Origin: UBA8437 sp003445035
GTDB taxonomy: Bacteria; Planctomycetota; Planctomycetia; Planctomycetales; Planctomycetaceae
Direction: 5' to 3'
Assembly (NCBI GenBank): GCA_937901285.1
Contig: CALCHI010000189.1
Span: 1 to 17,142, forward strand
DNA length: 17,142 nt
Made by a program: the position numbers and the translations under genes. Below are positions 7,857-15,217 of this stretch, in pieces (position 1 is the stretch's first letter; the number at the start of each line of letters is the position of its first letter). The notes beneath the pieces are model-generated. The model ran no database searches. It was not told the origin of the DNA and saw only the letters and a program-made list of their open reading frames with translations.

Positions 7857-9212
7857 TCACGATTCGGCAACGGCCATCTCGCTACGGAGTTCCCGCAAAA
7901 GCGGATCCACATCGAGTTCGACGTCGTCGCTGGTGAGCACGGCTCCCCGCTGAACATCCCGCACCAGCCGGGCACCCTCGAGCAATCCCAGCGGAACCTG
8001 CGATCGCCGACGGGCCGCTTCCGCGGTGGTCAGTTGCCCCCAGGCGCAGTAGCCCCCCTCACCATCGATAACCTGGCCGGCAGACAGGTCCCTCTTGGTG
8101 CAAGCCACCACCTCGGCAAGGTGACCGGCCGGGCAACCGGTGGGCCGCCCGTCCAAGGCCGCCGCGGCAATCGATGGACCCAGTTCCAGACCGATCCAGT
8201 GATTCGGACGCCAGGCCGCTGCGTAGCGGCCCGACCGGTCGGTGGGGATCCCGTACTGGCGAAAACACTCGTGAACGTATTCGTGTTCGGCCTCGACCAC
8301 CACGTACACTCCCCAGCGAAGATCCTCCGCCACCGGTCTCCCGTCGATCTCGAGACAGCTGACCACTTCAACCGTGCCCGCGTGTCCCAGCAATCCCCCC
8401 TCGGTGACCGGTTTGAGCATCTCGGCCAGGTCGCTTGTCCCAACCGGAGGGAACAGGAGCCCGTCTTCAGGCGGCACCAGCCCGGTGGCGTTGGCGACCG
8501 CGGCCATCTCGATCGCACTCTTCGTGCCGTCGAGAAACGAGTTGAACATCTGCGGGTTGACGTTATCCCGCTGCAAAGATTCGGCCTCGTCACCGTAGTG
8601 ACCGAACACCGTCTCGGGAGTCGACTCGTGAAAACTCGGCAGATGTCTCGTCCCCTTGCCGGCGGTTGTCACCGTGAAACCACAGCTGCGTGCCCAGTCG
8701 ACCATCTCGCAGATCAACGCCGGCTGGTCGCCGTAGGCCATCGAGTAAACCAGCCCAGCCGCCGAAGCCCGTCGTGCCAGCGCCGGTCCGACCAGGACAT
8801 CGGCTTCGACGGTCACCATCACCACGTGCACTCCGGCGTCGACGGCCGCCACCACGTGCCGGGTGGCAGCGGCCACGTGGCCGGTGCTCTCTACCAGCAC
8901 GTCGATCCCACTCTCAAGCACCACCCCCACGTCGGTCGTCACACCGACCTGGCCACGCGACACGGCATCGACCAGTTCTCCCGCCGTGGAAACCGGCACA
9001 ATCTGTTCGGCTGGCCACCCCACGCGAACCAGCGCGTTGGACGCCCTCGTCGGATCCAGATCGACCACCGCTGACAGCCCGAGTCCAACTGTCGTGCGGG
9101 CCTGTGCCAGAAACATCGTGCCGAACTTGCCGGCACCGACAACCCCCACCTGGACCGGGTTCTCCCGTGTTTTCCGGCCCGAAAAACGTCCCGCGATTTC
9201 ATGGTGCGACAT
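7857..9212 (-). CDS. Homoserine dehydrogenase-like NAD(P)-dependent oxidoreductase with C-terminal SAF domain
   Basis: A 451-residue protein from the ATG at 9212. This start is chosen over two in-frame ATGs upstream because GGAG lies six bases before it. The N-terminal Rossmann fold has VGVVGAGKFG (23-31) and an acidic VVDLDP after the second strand. DVLVESTG and HVVMVTVEAD resemble homoserine dehydrogenase-type enzymes. The central part contains KGTRHLPSFHES and DGTKSAIEM. The C-terminal part (CTKRDLSAGQVIDGEGG ... VPLGLLEGARL ... GAVLTSDDV) fits a SAF domain. This is the COG4091 type, often mislabelled as homoserine dehydrogenase or FlgA-like. The true substrate is usually unknown. Proximity to a sugar-type ABC transporter suggests oxidation of an imported sugar, sugar acid or polyol, which is inference. 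It is convergent with the glycosyltransferase, with 12 bp between stop codons. Confidence 0.85.
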   Translation of the reverse strand: MSHHEIAGRFSGRKTRENPVQVGVVGAGKFGTMFLAQARTTVGLGLSAVVDLDPTRASNALVRVGWPAEQIVPVSTAGELVDAVSRGQVGVTTDVGVVLESGIDVLVESTGHVAAATRHVVAAVDAGVHVVMVTVEADVLVGPALARRASAAGLVYSMAYGDQPALICEMVDWARSCGFTVTTAGKGTRHLPSFHESTPETVFGHYGDEAESLQRDNVNPQMFNSFLDGTKSAIEMAAVANATGLVPPEDGLLFPPVGTSDLAEMLKPVTEGGLLGHAGTVEVVSCLEIDGRPVAEDLRWGVYVVVEAEHEYVHECFRQYGIPTDRSGRYAAAWRPNHWIGLELGPSIAAAALDGRPTGCPAGHLAEVVACTKRDLSAGQVIDGEGGYCAWGQLTTAEAARRRSQVPLGLLEGARLVRDVQRGAVLTSDDVELDVDPLLRELRSEMAVAES

Positions 9213-9218
9213 GATCAA

Positions 9219-9222
9219 CTCC
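9219..9222 (-). promoter_or_regulatory. Shine-Dalgarno GGAG fixing the start of the SAF-domain oxidoreductase
   Basis: GGAG six bases upstream of the ATG at 9212. The two upstream in-frame ATGs (9254 and 9245) lack comparable signals. Confidence 0.6.
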
Positions 9223-9295
9223 AGTTCACCGCTTTTTCTTCGCATCTTTTCCAACGGTCACCCGATGGTGCGCATAAGATTCCAGCAGAGGCAAC

Positions 9296-9301
9296 GGAGG
9301 G
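9296..9301 (+). promoter_or_regulatory. Strong Shine-Dalgarno GGAGGG for the 62-codon gene
   Basis: GGAGGG six bases before the ATG at 9308. It is a near-ideal site and the main evidence that the small reading frame is translated. Confidence 0.6.
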
Positions 9302-9307
9302 ACAGCC

Positions 9308-9496
9308 ATGGACATCTATCTGCCAACACAGGCGGAAATCCTCAAAGCGTGCCGGGAAATCCGGTCGACGTGGTCGTCGCGCGAGTTGTTCAAGCGTGCC
9401 GGCGTTCCGGAACCGACCGGGTGGATGCCACCCGGAACCGACCGCCCCCTGGCGGCCGGGACCCGCTCGATCCGACGAATGACCGGCGAGGACTAG
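9308..9496 (+). CDS. Small hypothetical protein, 62 aa
   Basis: The frame starts MDIYLPTQAEILKACREI and ends RSIRRMTGED. It has a predicted amphipathic N-terminal helix (residues 7-20), then WSSRELFKRAGVPEP and a Pro/Gly-rich part with WMPPGTDRP. It has no Cys pair, no membrane segment and no signal peptide. The composition looks protein-like (non-repetitive, balanced acidic and basic). The strong GGAGGG upstream supports translation, and no better gene occupies this interval on either strand. It lies alone on the plus strand between the minus-strand binding protein and oxidoreductase genes. Function is not recognised. A small cytoplasmic binding or regulatory protein is possible but unsupported. 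Confidence 0.62.
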   Translation: MDIYLPTQAEILKACREIRSTWSSRELFKRAGVPEPTGWMPPGTDRPLAAGTRSIRRMTGED

Positions 9497-9527
9497 ATCT
9501 CGCACGGATGGCTCTTGCTGAAGCGGC

Positions 9528-10607
9528 TCACTTCGAAAAATCGTATTCGTCGATGTTCTTGTCGTGGAACCGAAGCGGGTCCGAGAGGATCAGCATGGTG
9601 GGGTCCTGCCGGCTGAGTCGCACCTTGCCGTAGCCGGACAATTCGGTCCCCTCGCCGATCTCCTGTCCCTGGACCAGGGCATGAGCGACCCGCACGGTCA
9701 GTTCACCCAGGGCCCGAGGATCCCAGAGGTAGAAGGCCTCGAGCACACCGTCCTTCACGTAGGCCCGCATTTCCTCGGGCATCGAGTTGCCCGTCAGGGC
9801 CACGCTGCCGACGCGACCGGTCCGCTTCAAGGCTTCGGCCGCGCCGGGGACCGAGTTCGAATCGAAGGCGATCAGGCCCTTCAGATCGGGGTGCTTGTTG
9901 AGCAACGTTTCCACCTTCTGGCGGGCCACCTCGACGTTCTCCTGGGTCACCACCGTGTCGACCAGTTCCATCTTCGGATAGGCCGACCTGGCCTTCGCCT
10001 CGGCGAACTTCCGCCAGGTGTTCAGGTTGGCAGCATCGAGACTGGCGATGGCGATCGCCCATTTTCCTTCACGGTTCATCTGTCCCGCGATCTCGTCAAT
10101 CAGGGCTTCGCCCAGTTCCTGGTCGTCGACCTGATTGACCATCGCCGTTCGGCCACACTCGGGAGAATCCGTGTCCCAGCAGATCACCCGGATTCCGCGT
10201 TGCTGGGCTTTCTGGACAAACCGCTTCACGGTCTTGGGCTGGTTGGGCGCGACACAGATGGCGTCGACACCCTGGCGAATCCAGGTCTCAATGAACTTGT
10301 TCTGTTCCGACCCACTCGGCTCGGTCGGACCGTCGTAGATCAACTTCACGCCCAACTCGTCAGCGGCCTTCTGGGCGCCCCGTCGGCAGGCGGCGAAGTA
10401 CTTGATGTTGACCAGCTTGGGCAGCACCGCGATCACGACCTGCTTGTCGGGCTTGCCCGTGGCCCCCGGACTTTCGGTGGAGGGTACCGGCGAGGAATCG
10501 CCGCCGTCGCCGCATCCGGCCACACAGATCACCCCGACCAGCGCGGCCACCAGGAACGTGGTGAGAGAACGGGTGGTCCGAATCGGCATCGCGTGTCGTC
10601 CAGGCAT
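9528..10607 (-). CDS. Sugar-type ABC transporter lipoprotein, LsrB/RhaS-like periplasmic binding protein
   Basis: About 359 residues. A signal peptide (basic TTRSLTT, then hydrophobic FLVAALVGVICVAGC) ends in the lipobox VAGC, so this is a membrane-tethered lipoprotein. The mature region is a type I periplasmic binding protein: VLPKLVNIKYF, YDGPTEPSGSEQN, CVAPNQP, CWDTDSPECGR, VNQVDDQELG and a C-terminal NIDEYDF. The YDGPTEPS and NIDxYDF segments are typical of the LsrB (AI-2) and RhaS (rhamnose) branch. However, positions that I align by memory to LsrB Asp-Gln and Pro-x-Ala pocket residues read Asn-Leu and Phe-x-Ser here, so AI-2 is doubtful. The start is ambiguous among 10619, 10607 and 10589. 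The last gives the most typical signal length. It is the last gene of the transporter operon, 128 bp after permease 2. Confidence 0.88.
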   Translation of the reverse strand: MPGRHAMPIRTTRSLTTFLVAALVGVICVAGCGDGGDSSPVPSTESPGATGKPDKQVVIAVLPKLVNIKYFAACRRGAQKAADELGVKLIYDGPTEPSGSEQNKFIETWIRQGVDAICVAPNQPKTVKRFVQKAQQRGIRVICWDTDSPECGRTAMVNQVDDQELGEALIDEIAGQMNREGKWAIAIASLDAANLNTWRKFAEAKARSAYPKMELVDTVVTQENVEVARQKVETLLNKHPDLKGLIAFDSNSVPGAAEALKRTGRVGSVALTGNSMPEEMRAYVKDGVLEAFYLWDPRALGELTVRVAHALVQGQEIGEGTELSGYGKVRLSRQDPTMLILSDPLRFHDKNIDEYDFSK

Positions 10608-10735
10608 CGCTCTTCTCATCCTCGCGGTCATGGCCCCGGGGTCCCAACCGGCCCATCCGGGGGCAACGGTCCCGAGCAAGCAGTCTTGTGGAAACCCATC
10701 GCGACCGCAATCGAATCGGAGACCAGTTATGACAA

Positions 10736-11701
10736 CTAGCCCTCCTCACGACGGCCAATCCAAGTGTTCAACCAGACTCCGACGACCAGCAACAGGCCCA
10801 GCAGCAAGTACCTGAAGTGGCTGATCTCAAATGGAAGATGCTCGTCGCTCCACCCTTTCGCCTCCCGCAATCCGTCATCGAGCACGGCAACCAACAGCGC
10901 GCCCAGTACCGATCCGACCAGTGAGCCGCGACCACCTTCGACCCGCGTCCCGCCCAGCACCACCGCCACGATCACCTTCAGTTCCAGCCCCGTGGCGGTG
11001 CTGGCATTGACCGCTCCGTTTCGTGCCGTGAAGCAGGTCGCGGCAACCCACGCCAGCACACCCATCACCGCGTACGTTTCCATCAACCTCCGGTCAACCG
11101 GGACCCCGGCGTAGCGGGCTGCCACCCGGTTGCCTCCCACCAGCAACAACTCGCGACGCCACCGCGAACGACCCCAGAACCAGCCTCCAACACCGGCCAC
11201 CAGTCCCACCGTCACCAGGGCTCCGCTGAACCCACCCAGCCATTCGTACCCCGGCACGTCGAAGAACGGCGCCCGTTCGGCATCGCGCATCACCAGTTGG
11301 CACAGGCCGCGGTAGAAGATCATTGTTCCCAGCGTGGCCACAATCGGAGGGACGTCGAGTCGAGCCACCAGCGCTCCGTTGAACAGGCCCAGCCCCACGC
11401 CGACCACCAGTCCCAGCGGAACAGCCGTGAACCAGAACGTGGTTCCACCGTCAAACAGTGACATCACCGCCGCAACCAGCGCCAACATCGATCCGACTGA
11501 CAGGTCGATGCCGGCGGTCACCAGCACCAGGGTCATGCCGACCGAAAGCAACAGCACAGGAGCGAGGCCGGGCACCAGGTCGAGGAACTTCAGTTCGAGG
11601 TAATTCAACACGCCCGACGGGGACGATATGTCCGCGCCACTGACCGAGGCGAAAACGGCCAACTCCAGCACCAGCAGGACCAGCAAGGCGACGACCCTCA
11701 C
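10736..11701 (-). CDS. Sugar ABC transporter permease (RbsC/LsrD-like)
   Basis: A 321-residue integral membrane protein of the branched-chain/ribose-type permease family (BPD_transp_2). Many hydrophobic helices are visible, the first at residues 2-20. It carries the family signature TAGIDLSVGSM at about 62-72 and the cytoplasmic coupling segment VVLGGTRVEGGRGSLVGSVLGA near residue 240. Length is usual for RbsC/LsrC/LsrD proteins. It should form a heterodimer with the adjacent permease and draw energy from the tandem-domain ATPase. The start is a GTG whose last two bases overlap the upstream stop (GTGA, 4-bp overlap), so it is translationally coupled to permease 1. Confidence 0.93.
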   Translation of the reverse strand: MRVVALLVLLVLELAVFASVSGADISSPSGVLNYLELKFLDLVPGLAPVLLLSVGMTLVLVTAGIDLSVGSMLALVAAVMSLFDGGTTFWFTAVPLGLVVGVGLGLFNGALVARLDVPPIVATLGTMIFYRGLCQLVMRDAERAPFFDVPGYEWLGGFSGALVTVGLVAGVGGWFWGRSRWRRELLLVGGNRVAARYAGVPVDRRLMETYAVMGVLAWVAATCFTARNGAVNASTATGLELKVIVAVVLGGTRVEGGRGSLVGSVLGALLVAVLDDGLREAKGWSDEHLPFEISHFRYLLLGLLLVVGVWLNTWIGRREEG

Positions 11702-12690
11702 TTCAATTCCTCCATCCGGTGTGCCGTCCGATGAAGGACGCAGTCGAAGCCGATCACTCCCAGGATCAACGCCCCCTCGACCGCCTGGCGAGCGTGTGGG
11801 TCATCGAACGCATAGATCAGGGCCTGCCGGGCCAGGTACAGGAACACCACACCCAGAAGGGTGCCCAGAAAGCTGCCCTCCCCACCGAAGATGTTGGTCC
11901 CACCCAGAACCACCGCCGCGATCACCGACAATTCGAATCCCAGTGCCATGCGAGCCGGGTCGATCGTCTGCTGGTTGGACACGTAAAGCGTGGCTCCCAG
12001 TCCCAGGTAGAAACCGCCGAAAAGGAACGCCGAAACGGCCAATCGTGACAGGTCCAGACCATGCAGCCGACAGGCAGCCGGAGAGCTGCCGTGAGCGAGC
12101 CACAAGCGTGGCAGGCGACCAAACAGTTCACACCAGACCGCCCCTCCCACGGCGAACAACAGAAACCAGGCGGCCCAGTCTCGGCCCGGCACGCGGAAGA
12201 TGTCCTCCGGCACCGTCAGGTTTCCGTCGAACCCGGGGACACCCACGTTGACCAACACCAGGGCCAGCCCGCGATAGGCTGCCAATCCGGCCAGCGTGAC
12301 GATCAGTGCCGGAATCCCCAGCCAACGGGCCAACAGACCATTTCCGGCCACCAGTCCACCAGCCGCCAGCAGGCAACTGCCGAAACAGACCAACGGCGGC
12401 GCCCCGTGCGAATACCCCATCGCAAAAACGGCACCACCGACAGCCATCACGCTGCCGATCGAGAGATCGATTGCGCCGGTCCAGATGATCGCCGTCAGGC
12501 CGATCGCCGCCAGCATTTCCGGAGCGATATTTCGTGGCGTGTCGACCAGCACCGTTCCCAGCCGCGAGATCGCACCCGGAACGGTGTCGCCGGGCATCAG
12601 ACAAGCGAAGATCAAAAGCAGCAGCCCCACGTTGCCGGCCAGCAGCCAGACCATACGCCGACGCACCGGGGCGGTCATCCGACTCAGCAT
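11698..12690 (-). CDS. Sugar ABC transporter permease (RbsC/LsrC-like)
   Basis: A 330-residue inner-membrane permease of the same family as its downstream neighbour. It has a signature GAIDLSIGSV at about 72-81 and a coupling region VVLGGTNIFGGEGSFLGTLLG near residues 260-280. The N-terminus is basic (PVRRRM), then strongly hydrophobic. The ATG at 12690 is supported by GGGAGG seven bases upstream. It overlaps the end of the ATPase gene by 7 bp. Two distinct permeases rather than one match the Lsr and Rha transporter types and differ from the single-permease ribose system. Confidence 0.93.
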   Translation of the reverse strand: MLSRMTAPVRRRMVWLLAGNVGLLLLIFACLMPGDTVPGAISRLGTVLVDTPRNIAPEMLAAIGLTAIIWTGAIDLSIGSVMAVGGAVFAMGYSHGAPPLVCFGSCLLAAGGLVAGNGLLARWLGIPALIVTLAGLAAYRGLALVLVNVGVPGFDGNLTVPEDIFRVPGRDWAAWFLLFAVGGAVWCELFGRLPRLWLAHGSSPAACRLHGLDLSRLAVSAFLFGGFYLGLGATLYVSNQQTIDPARMALGFELSVIAAVVLGGTNIFGGEGSFLGTLLGVVFLYLARQALIYAFDDPHARQAVEGALILGVIGFDCVLHRTAHRMEELK

Positions 12691-14258
12691 CCGTCGGCCT
12701 CCCGGGACGTGGATGACAGCCCGGCGGCGGCCTGCAACACGTCCCGCTCGGTCTGAGTCTCACCGCGACATTCCGCCACCAGCCTCCCACGGCTCATCAC
12801 CAGCACCCGATCACTCATCCCCACCACCTCGGGCAGGTCACTGGAAATCAACAGCACGCCGTGACCGGCCGCCGCCAGCCGGTCGACAACCGAATGGATT
12901 TCGGCCTTGGCCCCTACGTCGACCCCCCGGGTCGGCTCGTCGAGTATCAACACGCGGGGATCTCGCTCCAGCCACCGGGCCAGCAGGGCCTTCTGCTGAT
13001 TGCCGCCGCTGAGCGTTCCGACCAGTTGCCCGGGACCGCTGCAGCGAATGTCATAGGCGGAGATCATTTCGGCCACGCGACGTCGCTGCTCGGCCCCTCG
13101 AACCAATCCCCAGCGCGTCAACCGATCGCGGATACCAATGGCCAGAGTCGAGGACACATCGTGATCGGCGACCAACCCGTGCCGTTTTCGCTCTTCGGGC
13201 AGGTAAACCAACCCGGCCTCGAGAGCGTCCCACGGCGACTTCGGCTGCCAGGGGCGGCCGAGCAGTTCCATCGTGCCGGAATCGGGACCGTACAGGCCGT
13301 AGATGGCCCGGGCCAGTTCCGACCGGCCGGCTCCGACGAGTCCCGCCAGGCCGACCACTTCCCCCGCCTGCACATCCAGCGACACCTCCTCGAACATCCC
13401 ATTCCGGGACAGATTTTCGACCCGTAACAGCACGTTGCCAGGCGTCGACGATGGACCATCAACGATGGAAGAACCGTCACGAGTTCGAGGGAAGACCTGT
13501 TGCAGCGGACGCCCGACCATCTCGTGGACGAGATCCGGACCGTCCAGCGCGTCGGCCTCAGACAGGTGGACCAACTCGCCGTCCCGCAGTACGGCGATCC
13601 GGTCGGAGAGTTCAAGAACTTCGTCGAGACGGTGAGAGACGTAGATGATGGCCACCCCGGAATCCCGGATCGTCTTGAGGTGATCGATCAGCCGCCGTGC
13701 ATCCGGAGCAGCAAGACTGGCAGTGGGCTCATCGAGAATCAGCAGCCTCGCATCGCGGGCCAGTGCCGTAGCAATGGCCACCAGTTGCTTTTCGACTGCC
13801 GTGAGCCGAGAGAACTCGACGTCGGCGGCGACTTCGCAACCGGCTCGCAACAGGCGATGCCCCGCCTCGGCCCGCATCGCCTCCCAATCGATTCGTCCTC
13901 CCCAACGCCGCGGCCATCGTTCACCCAACAACATGTTCTCGGCGACCGTCAGATGGCCGCAGTACTCGAGCTCCTGGTGGATCGTGGCGATGCCCAGGTC
14001 GATGGCTCGACGAGGAGAATCCAGTGCCACCCTGCGGCCCTGCCAGGAGATCTCGCCGTGGTCGGGACTCAGCACGCCACTGACCAATCGGATCAGGGTC
14101 GATTTGCCAGCCCCGTTTTCTCCGACCAGCCCGAGAATCTCACCCGGGACCACGGCAAGCGTCGTCGGCTGCAAGGCCACCACGCCTCCAAACGAACGGC
14201 AGACTCCCGTCAGTTCGAGCAATGGGGACCCGGAGGATGACGATGCGTGGGTCGACAT
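12684..14258 (-). CDS. Sugar ABC transporter ATP-binding protein, two fused ATPase domains (RbsA/LsrA-like)
   Basis: A 524-residue protein, slightly longer than the usual 500 because of a Ser-rich N-terminus and the linker at 258-275. Domain 1 has Walker A GENGAGKST (46-54), a degenerate signature LTAVEKQ (152-158) and Walker B LLILDEPT (172-179). Domain 2 has a degenerate Walker A GLVGAGRSE (306-314), an intact signature LSGGNQQK (416-423) and Walker B VLILDEPT (436-443). This asymmetry is normal in the carbohydrate-uptake-2 family of tandem ATPases. It is a cytoplasmic subunit that drives the two permeases encoded just downstream. It is the first gene of the operon. The ATG at 14258 has no clear ribosome binding site. 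Confidence 0.95.
   Translation of the reverse strand: MSTHASSSSGSPLLELTGVCRSFGGVVALQPTTLAVVPGEILGLVGENGAGKSTLIRLVSGVLSPDHGEISWQGRRVALDSPRRAIDLGIATIHQELEYCGHLTVAENMLLGERWPRRWGGRIDWEAMRAEAGHRLLRAGCEVAADVEFSRLTAVEKQLVAIATALARDARLLILDEPTASLAAPDARRLIDHLKTIRDSGVAIIYVSHRLDEVLELSDRIAVLRDGELVHLSEADALDGPDLVHEMVGRPLQQVFPRTRDGSSIVDGPSSTPGNVLLRVENLSRNGMFEEVSLDVQAGEVVGLAGLVGAGRSELARAIYGLYGPDSGTMELLGRPWQPKSPWDALEAGLVYLPEERKRHGLVADHDVSSTLAIGIRDRLTRWGLVRGAEQRRRVAEMISAYDIRCSGPGQLVGTLSGGNQQKALLARWLERDPRVLILDEPTRGVDVGAKAEIHSVVDRLAAAGHGVLLISSDLPEVVGMSDRVLVMSRGRLVAECRGETQTERDVLQAAAGLSSTSREADGC
12698..12703 (-). promoter_or_regulatory. Shine-Dalgarno GGGAGG for permease 1 within the ATPase gene
   Basis: GGGAGG seven bases upstream of ATG 12690, inside the ATPase 3' end. 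It favours this start over the ATG at 12678 and indicates coupled translation. Confidence 0.6.
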
Positions 14259-14412
14259 CGGACCAGCTTACGACGACGAAGGGGTGTCGCAAAGAGCCCG
14301 TATGGTCCAGGTCGATGATTGCGATGGGGCTGGTACTGGCGTGCCGGCGGCCGGGCGGGCACAATCTACCCGTCACGCCATGTCCCCTCATGTCCACGAC
14401 CGGAGAACAGCG
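14259..14412. promoter_or_regulatory. Divergent intergenic region, transporter operon / secreted protein gene
   Basis: This 154-bp spacer lies between the transporter ATPase start and the secreted-protein start and should carry both promoters. I see only weak promoter-like hexamers and no clear operator or riboswitch. Confidence 0.4.
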
Positions 14413-15183
14413 ATGATCGCCGCGTATTCCGGGACCTCACCGGCCAGGCTGTTGCTTGTCGTTTCGACATGGGCGCTGTTCCCCGCAGCGGTCCTGGCCG
14501 AAGACATCCCCCGCGAACAACATCCCTGGGGACGTTTCGCAGCCGGCAGTTGGACACGGCTTCGCGTGATCGTCGAATCGGTCGGTGAGAACGAGCAGAA
14601 GACAAAACGGGAGCAACTGGTCACGACGCGATTGCTGAAGGTCGATGAGCACGGGGTGACGCTTCAGACCGAAGTCGTCGGCGTGGGCAAGAACGACAAA
14701 CCCCAAAAGTCCAAGCCGGTGACTCTCAATTGGGACGGCACCCGCCGTGACGGGCGTCGCAACGAACGGTTGAGCCTGGGGGAGGTCAAGATCCTGGGGC
14801 AAAGCCACACCTGTCAGACCCACACCATCACCCGGGTTGTCGACGCCGTAACCGTCACCACCAAGTCGTGGTACAGCCCGGACACCGCCCCACACTTCCT
14901 CAAGCAACTGGTCCGTGTCCGCGGCCCCAAGCCTCGCCACACCGCCCGCGACGTCACCCGCTTGAAAGCGACGCGGACGGTGGGAAAAAGAACCTTCGCG
15001 GGCTGGGAAGCCCGTACCGTTGTCGCTGACCCCAAGGGCCGTGCCCGCATGCTGGAATTTCACAGCCAACTGGTTCCCGGCGGCCTGGTCGAGGCCAGGG
15101 GAGAACGACACGATCCCGACAGCGCCAAGATCGGCACCACCACCCAGACTCTTGACGCCTTCCACGCCGTACCCACCTCCTGA
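14413..15183 (+). CDS. Secreted protein of unknown function, 256 aa
   Basis: The ATG at 14413 is chosen because GGAG lies seven bases upstream and a typical Sec signal peptide follows: ARLLLVVSTWALFPAAVLA with likely cleavage before EDIPRE (about residue 30). The mature part, about 225 residues, begins PWGRFAAGSW, is rich in Thr, Val and charged residues, and has a pattern of alternating short strands (LRVIVESV, VTLQTEVV, AVTVTTKSWYS). This suggests a beta-rich fold. Two Cys-free stretches flank a single Cys in SHTCQTH. I recognise no catalytic motif or named domain. The frame is open for 230 codons upstream, but that part is antisense to the transporter ATPase and not coding. It is the first of three plus-strand genes spaced by 34 bp. 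Confidence 0.78.
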   Translation: MIAAYSGTSPARLLLVVSTWALFPAAVLAEDIPREQHPWGRFAAGSWTRLRVIVESVGENEQKTKREQLVTTRLLKVDEHGVTLQTEVVGVGKNDKPQKSKPVTLNWDGTRRDGRRNERLSLGEVKILGQSHTCQTHTITRVVDAVTVTTKSWYSPDTAPHFLKQLVRVRGPKPRHTARDVTRLKATRTVGKRTFAGWEARTVVADPKGRARMLEFHSQLVPGGLVEARGERHDPDSAKIGTTTQTLDAFHAVPTS

Positions 15184-15190
15184 ACGCCTT

Positions 15191-15217
15191 CCCCCCACCC
15201 CCACCCCCATCTGCCCC
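15191..15217 (-). promoter_or_regulatory. G-quadruplex-type motif (minus strand) / C-tract upstream of FAD oxidoreductase
   Basis: The plus strand carries runs of six, five, five and four C separated by A, A and ATCTG. The minus strand therefore reads G4-N5-G5-N1-G5-N1-G6, satisfying the standard four-run quadruplex pattern. It fills most of the 34-bp gap just before the GTG start and replaces any ribosome binding site. Regulatory function is inference. Confidence 0.45.

Larger units (their letters stand above)
9213..9307. promoter_or_regulatory. Divergent spacer between oxidoreductase and small gene
   Basis: This 95-bp region separates divergent starts and must contain at least one promoter if the oxidoreductase is not read from the transporter operon. 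An AT-rich CATAAGAT (about 9273-9280) resembles a plus-strand -10 element, but no good -35 partner is seen. Confidence 0.3.

Noticed and set aside
10608..10735. Possible terminator or attenuator hairpin between permease 2 and the binding-protein gene
   Set aside because: It contains GC-rich runs (for example around CCCCGGGG near 10634) but no stable stem followed by a T-run that I could confirm by eye.
9564..10739. Long plus-strand open frame (391 codons) antisense to the binding-protein gene
   Set aside because: It mirrors the binding protein, which has a lipobox and clear family motifs. The antisense frame has no domain and no start signal.
12684..14258. Degenerate signature in ATPase domain 1 and degenerate Walker A in domain 2
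   Set aside because: This asymmetry is usual in the RbsA/LsrA family and is not a sign of gene decay.
901..14258. Idea of a quorum-signal island: acyl-homoserine-lactone acylase plus AI-2 transporter
   Set aside because: The acylase lacks the export signal expected for signal quenching. The binding protein appears to lack the AI-2 pocket residues, and no LuxS, LuxI or Lsr processing enzyme is present.
13723..14412. Upstream extension of the secreted-protein frame (230 codons)
   Set aside because: It is antisense to the tandem ATPase, and the signal peptide with ribosome binding site begins at 14413.
14259..14412. Minus-strand promoter TTGCGA-N16-TAAGCT near the ATPase start
   Set aside because: Only about seven of twelve consensus positions match, and it would leave almost no leader before the ATG.
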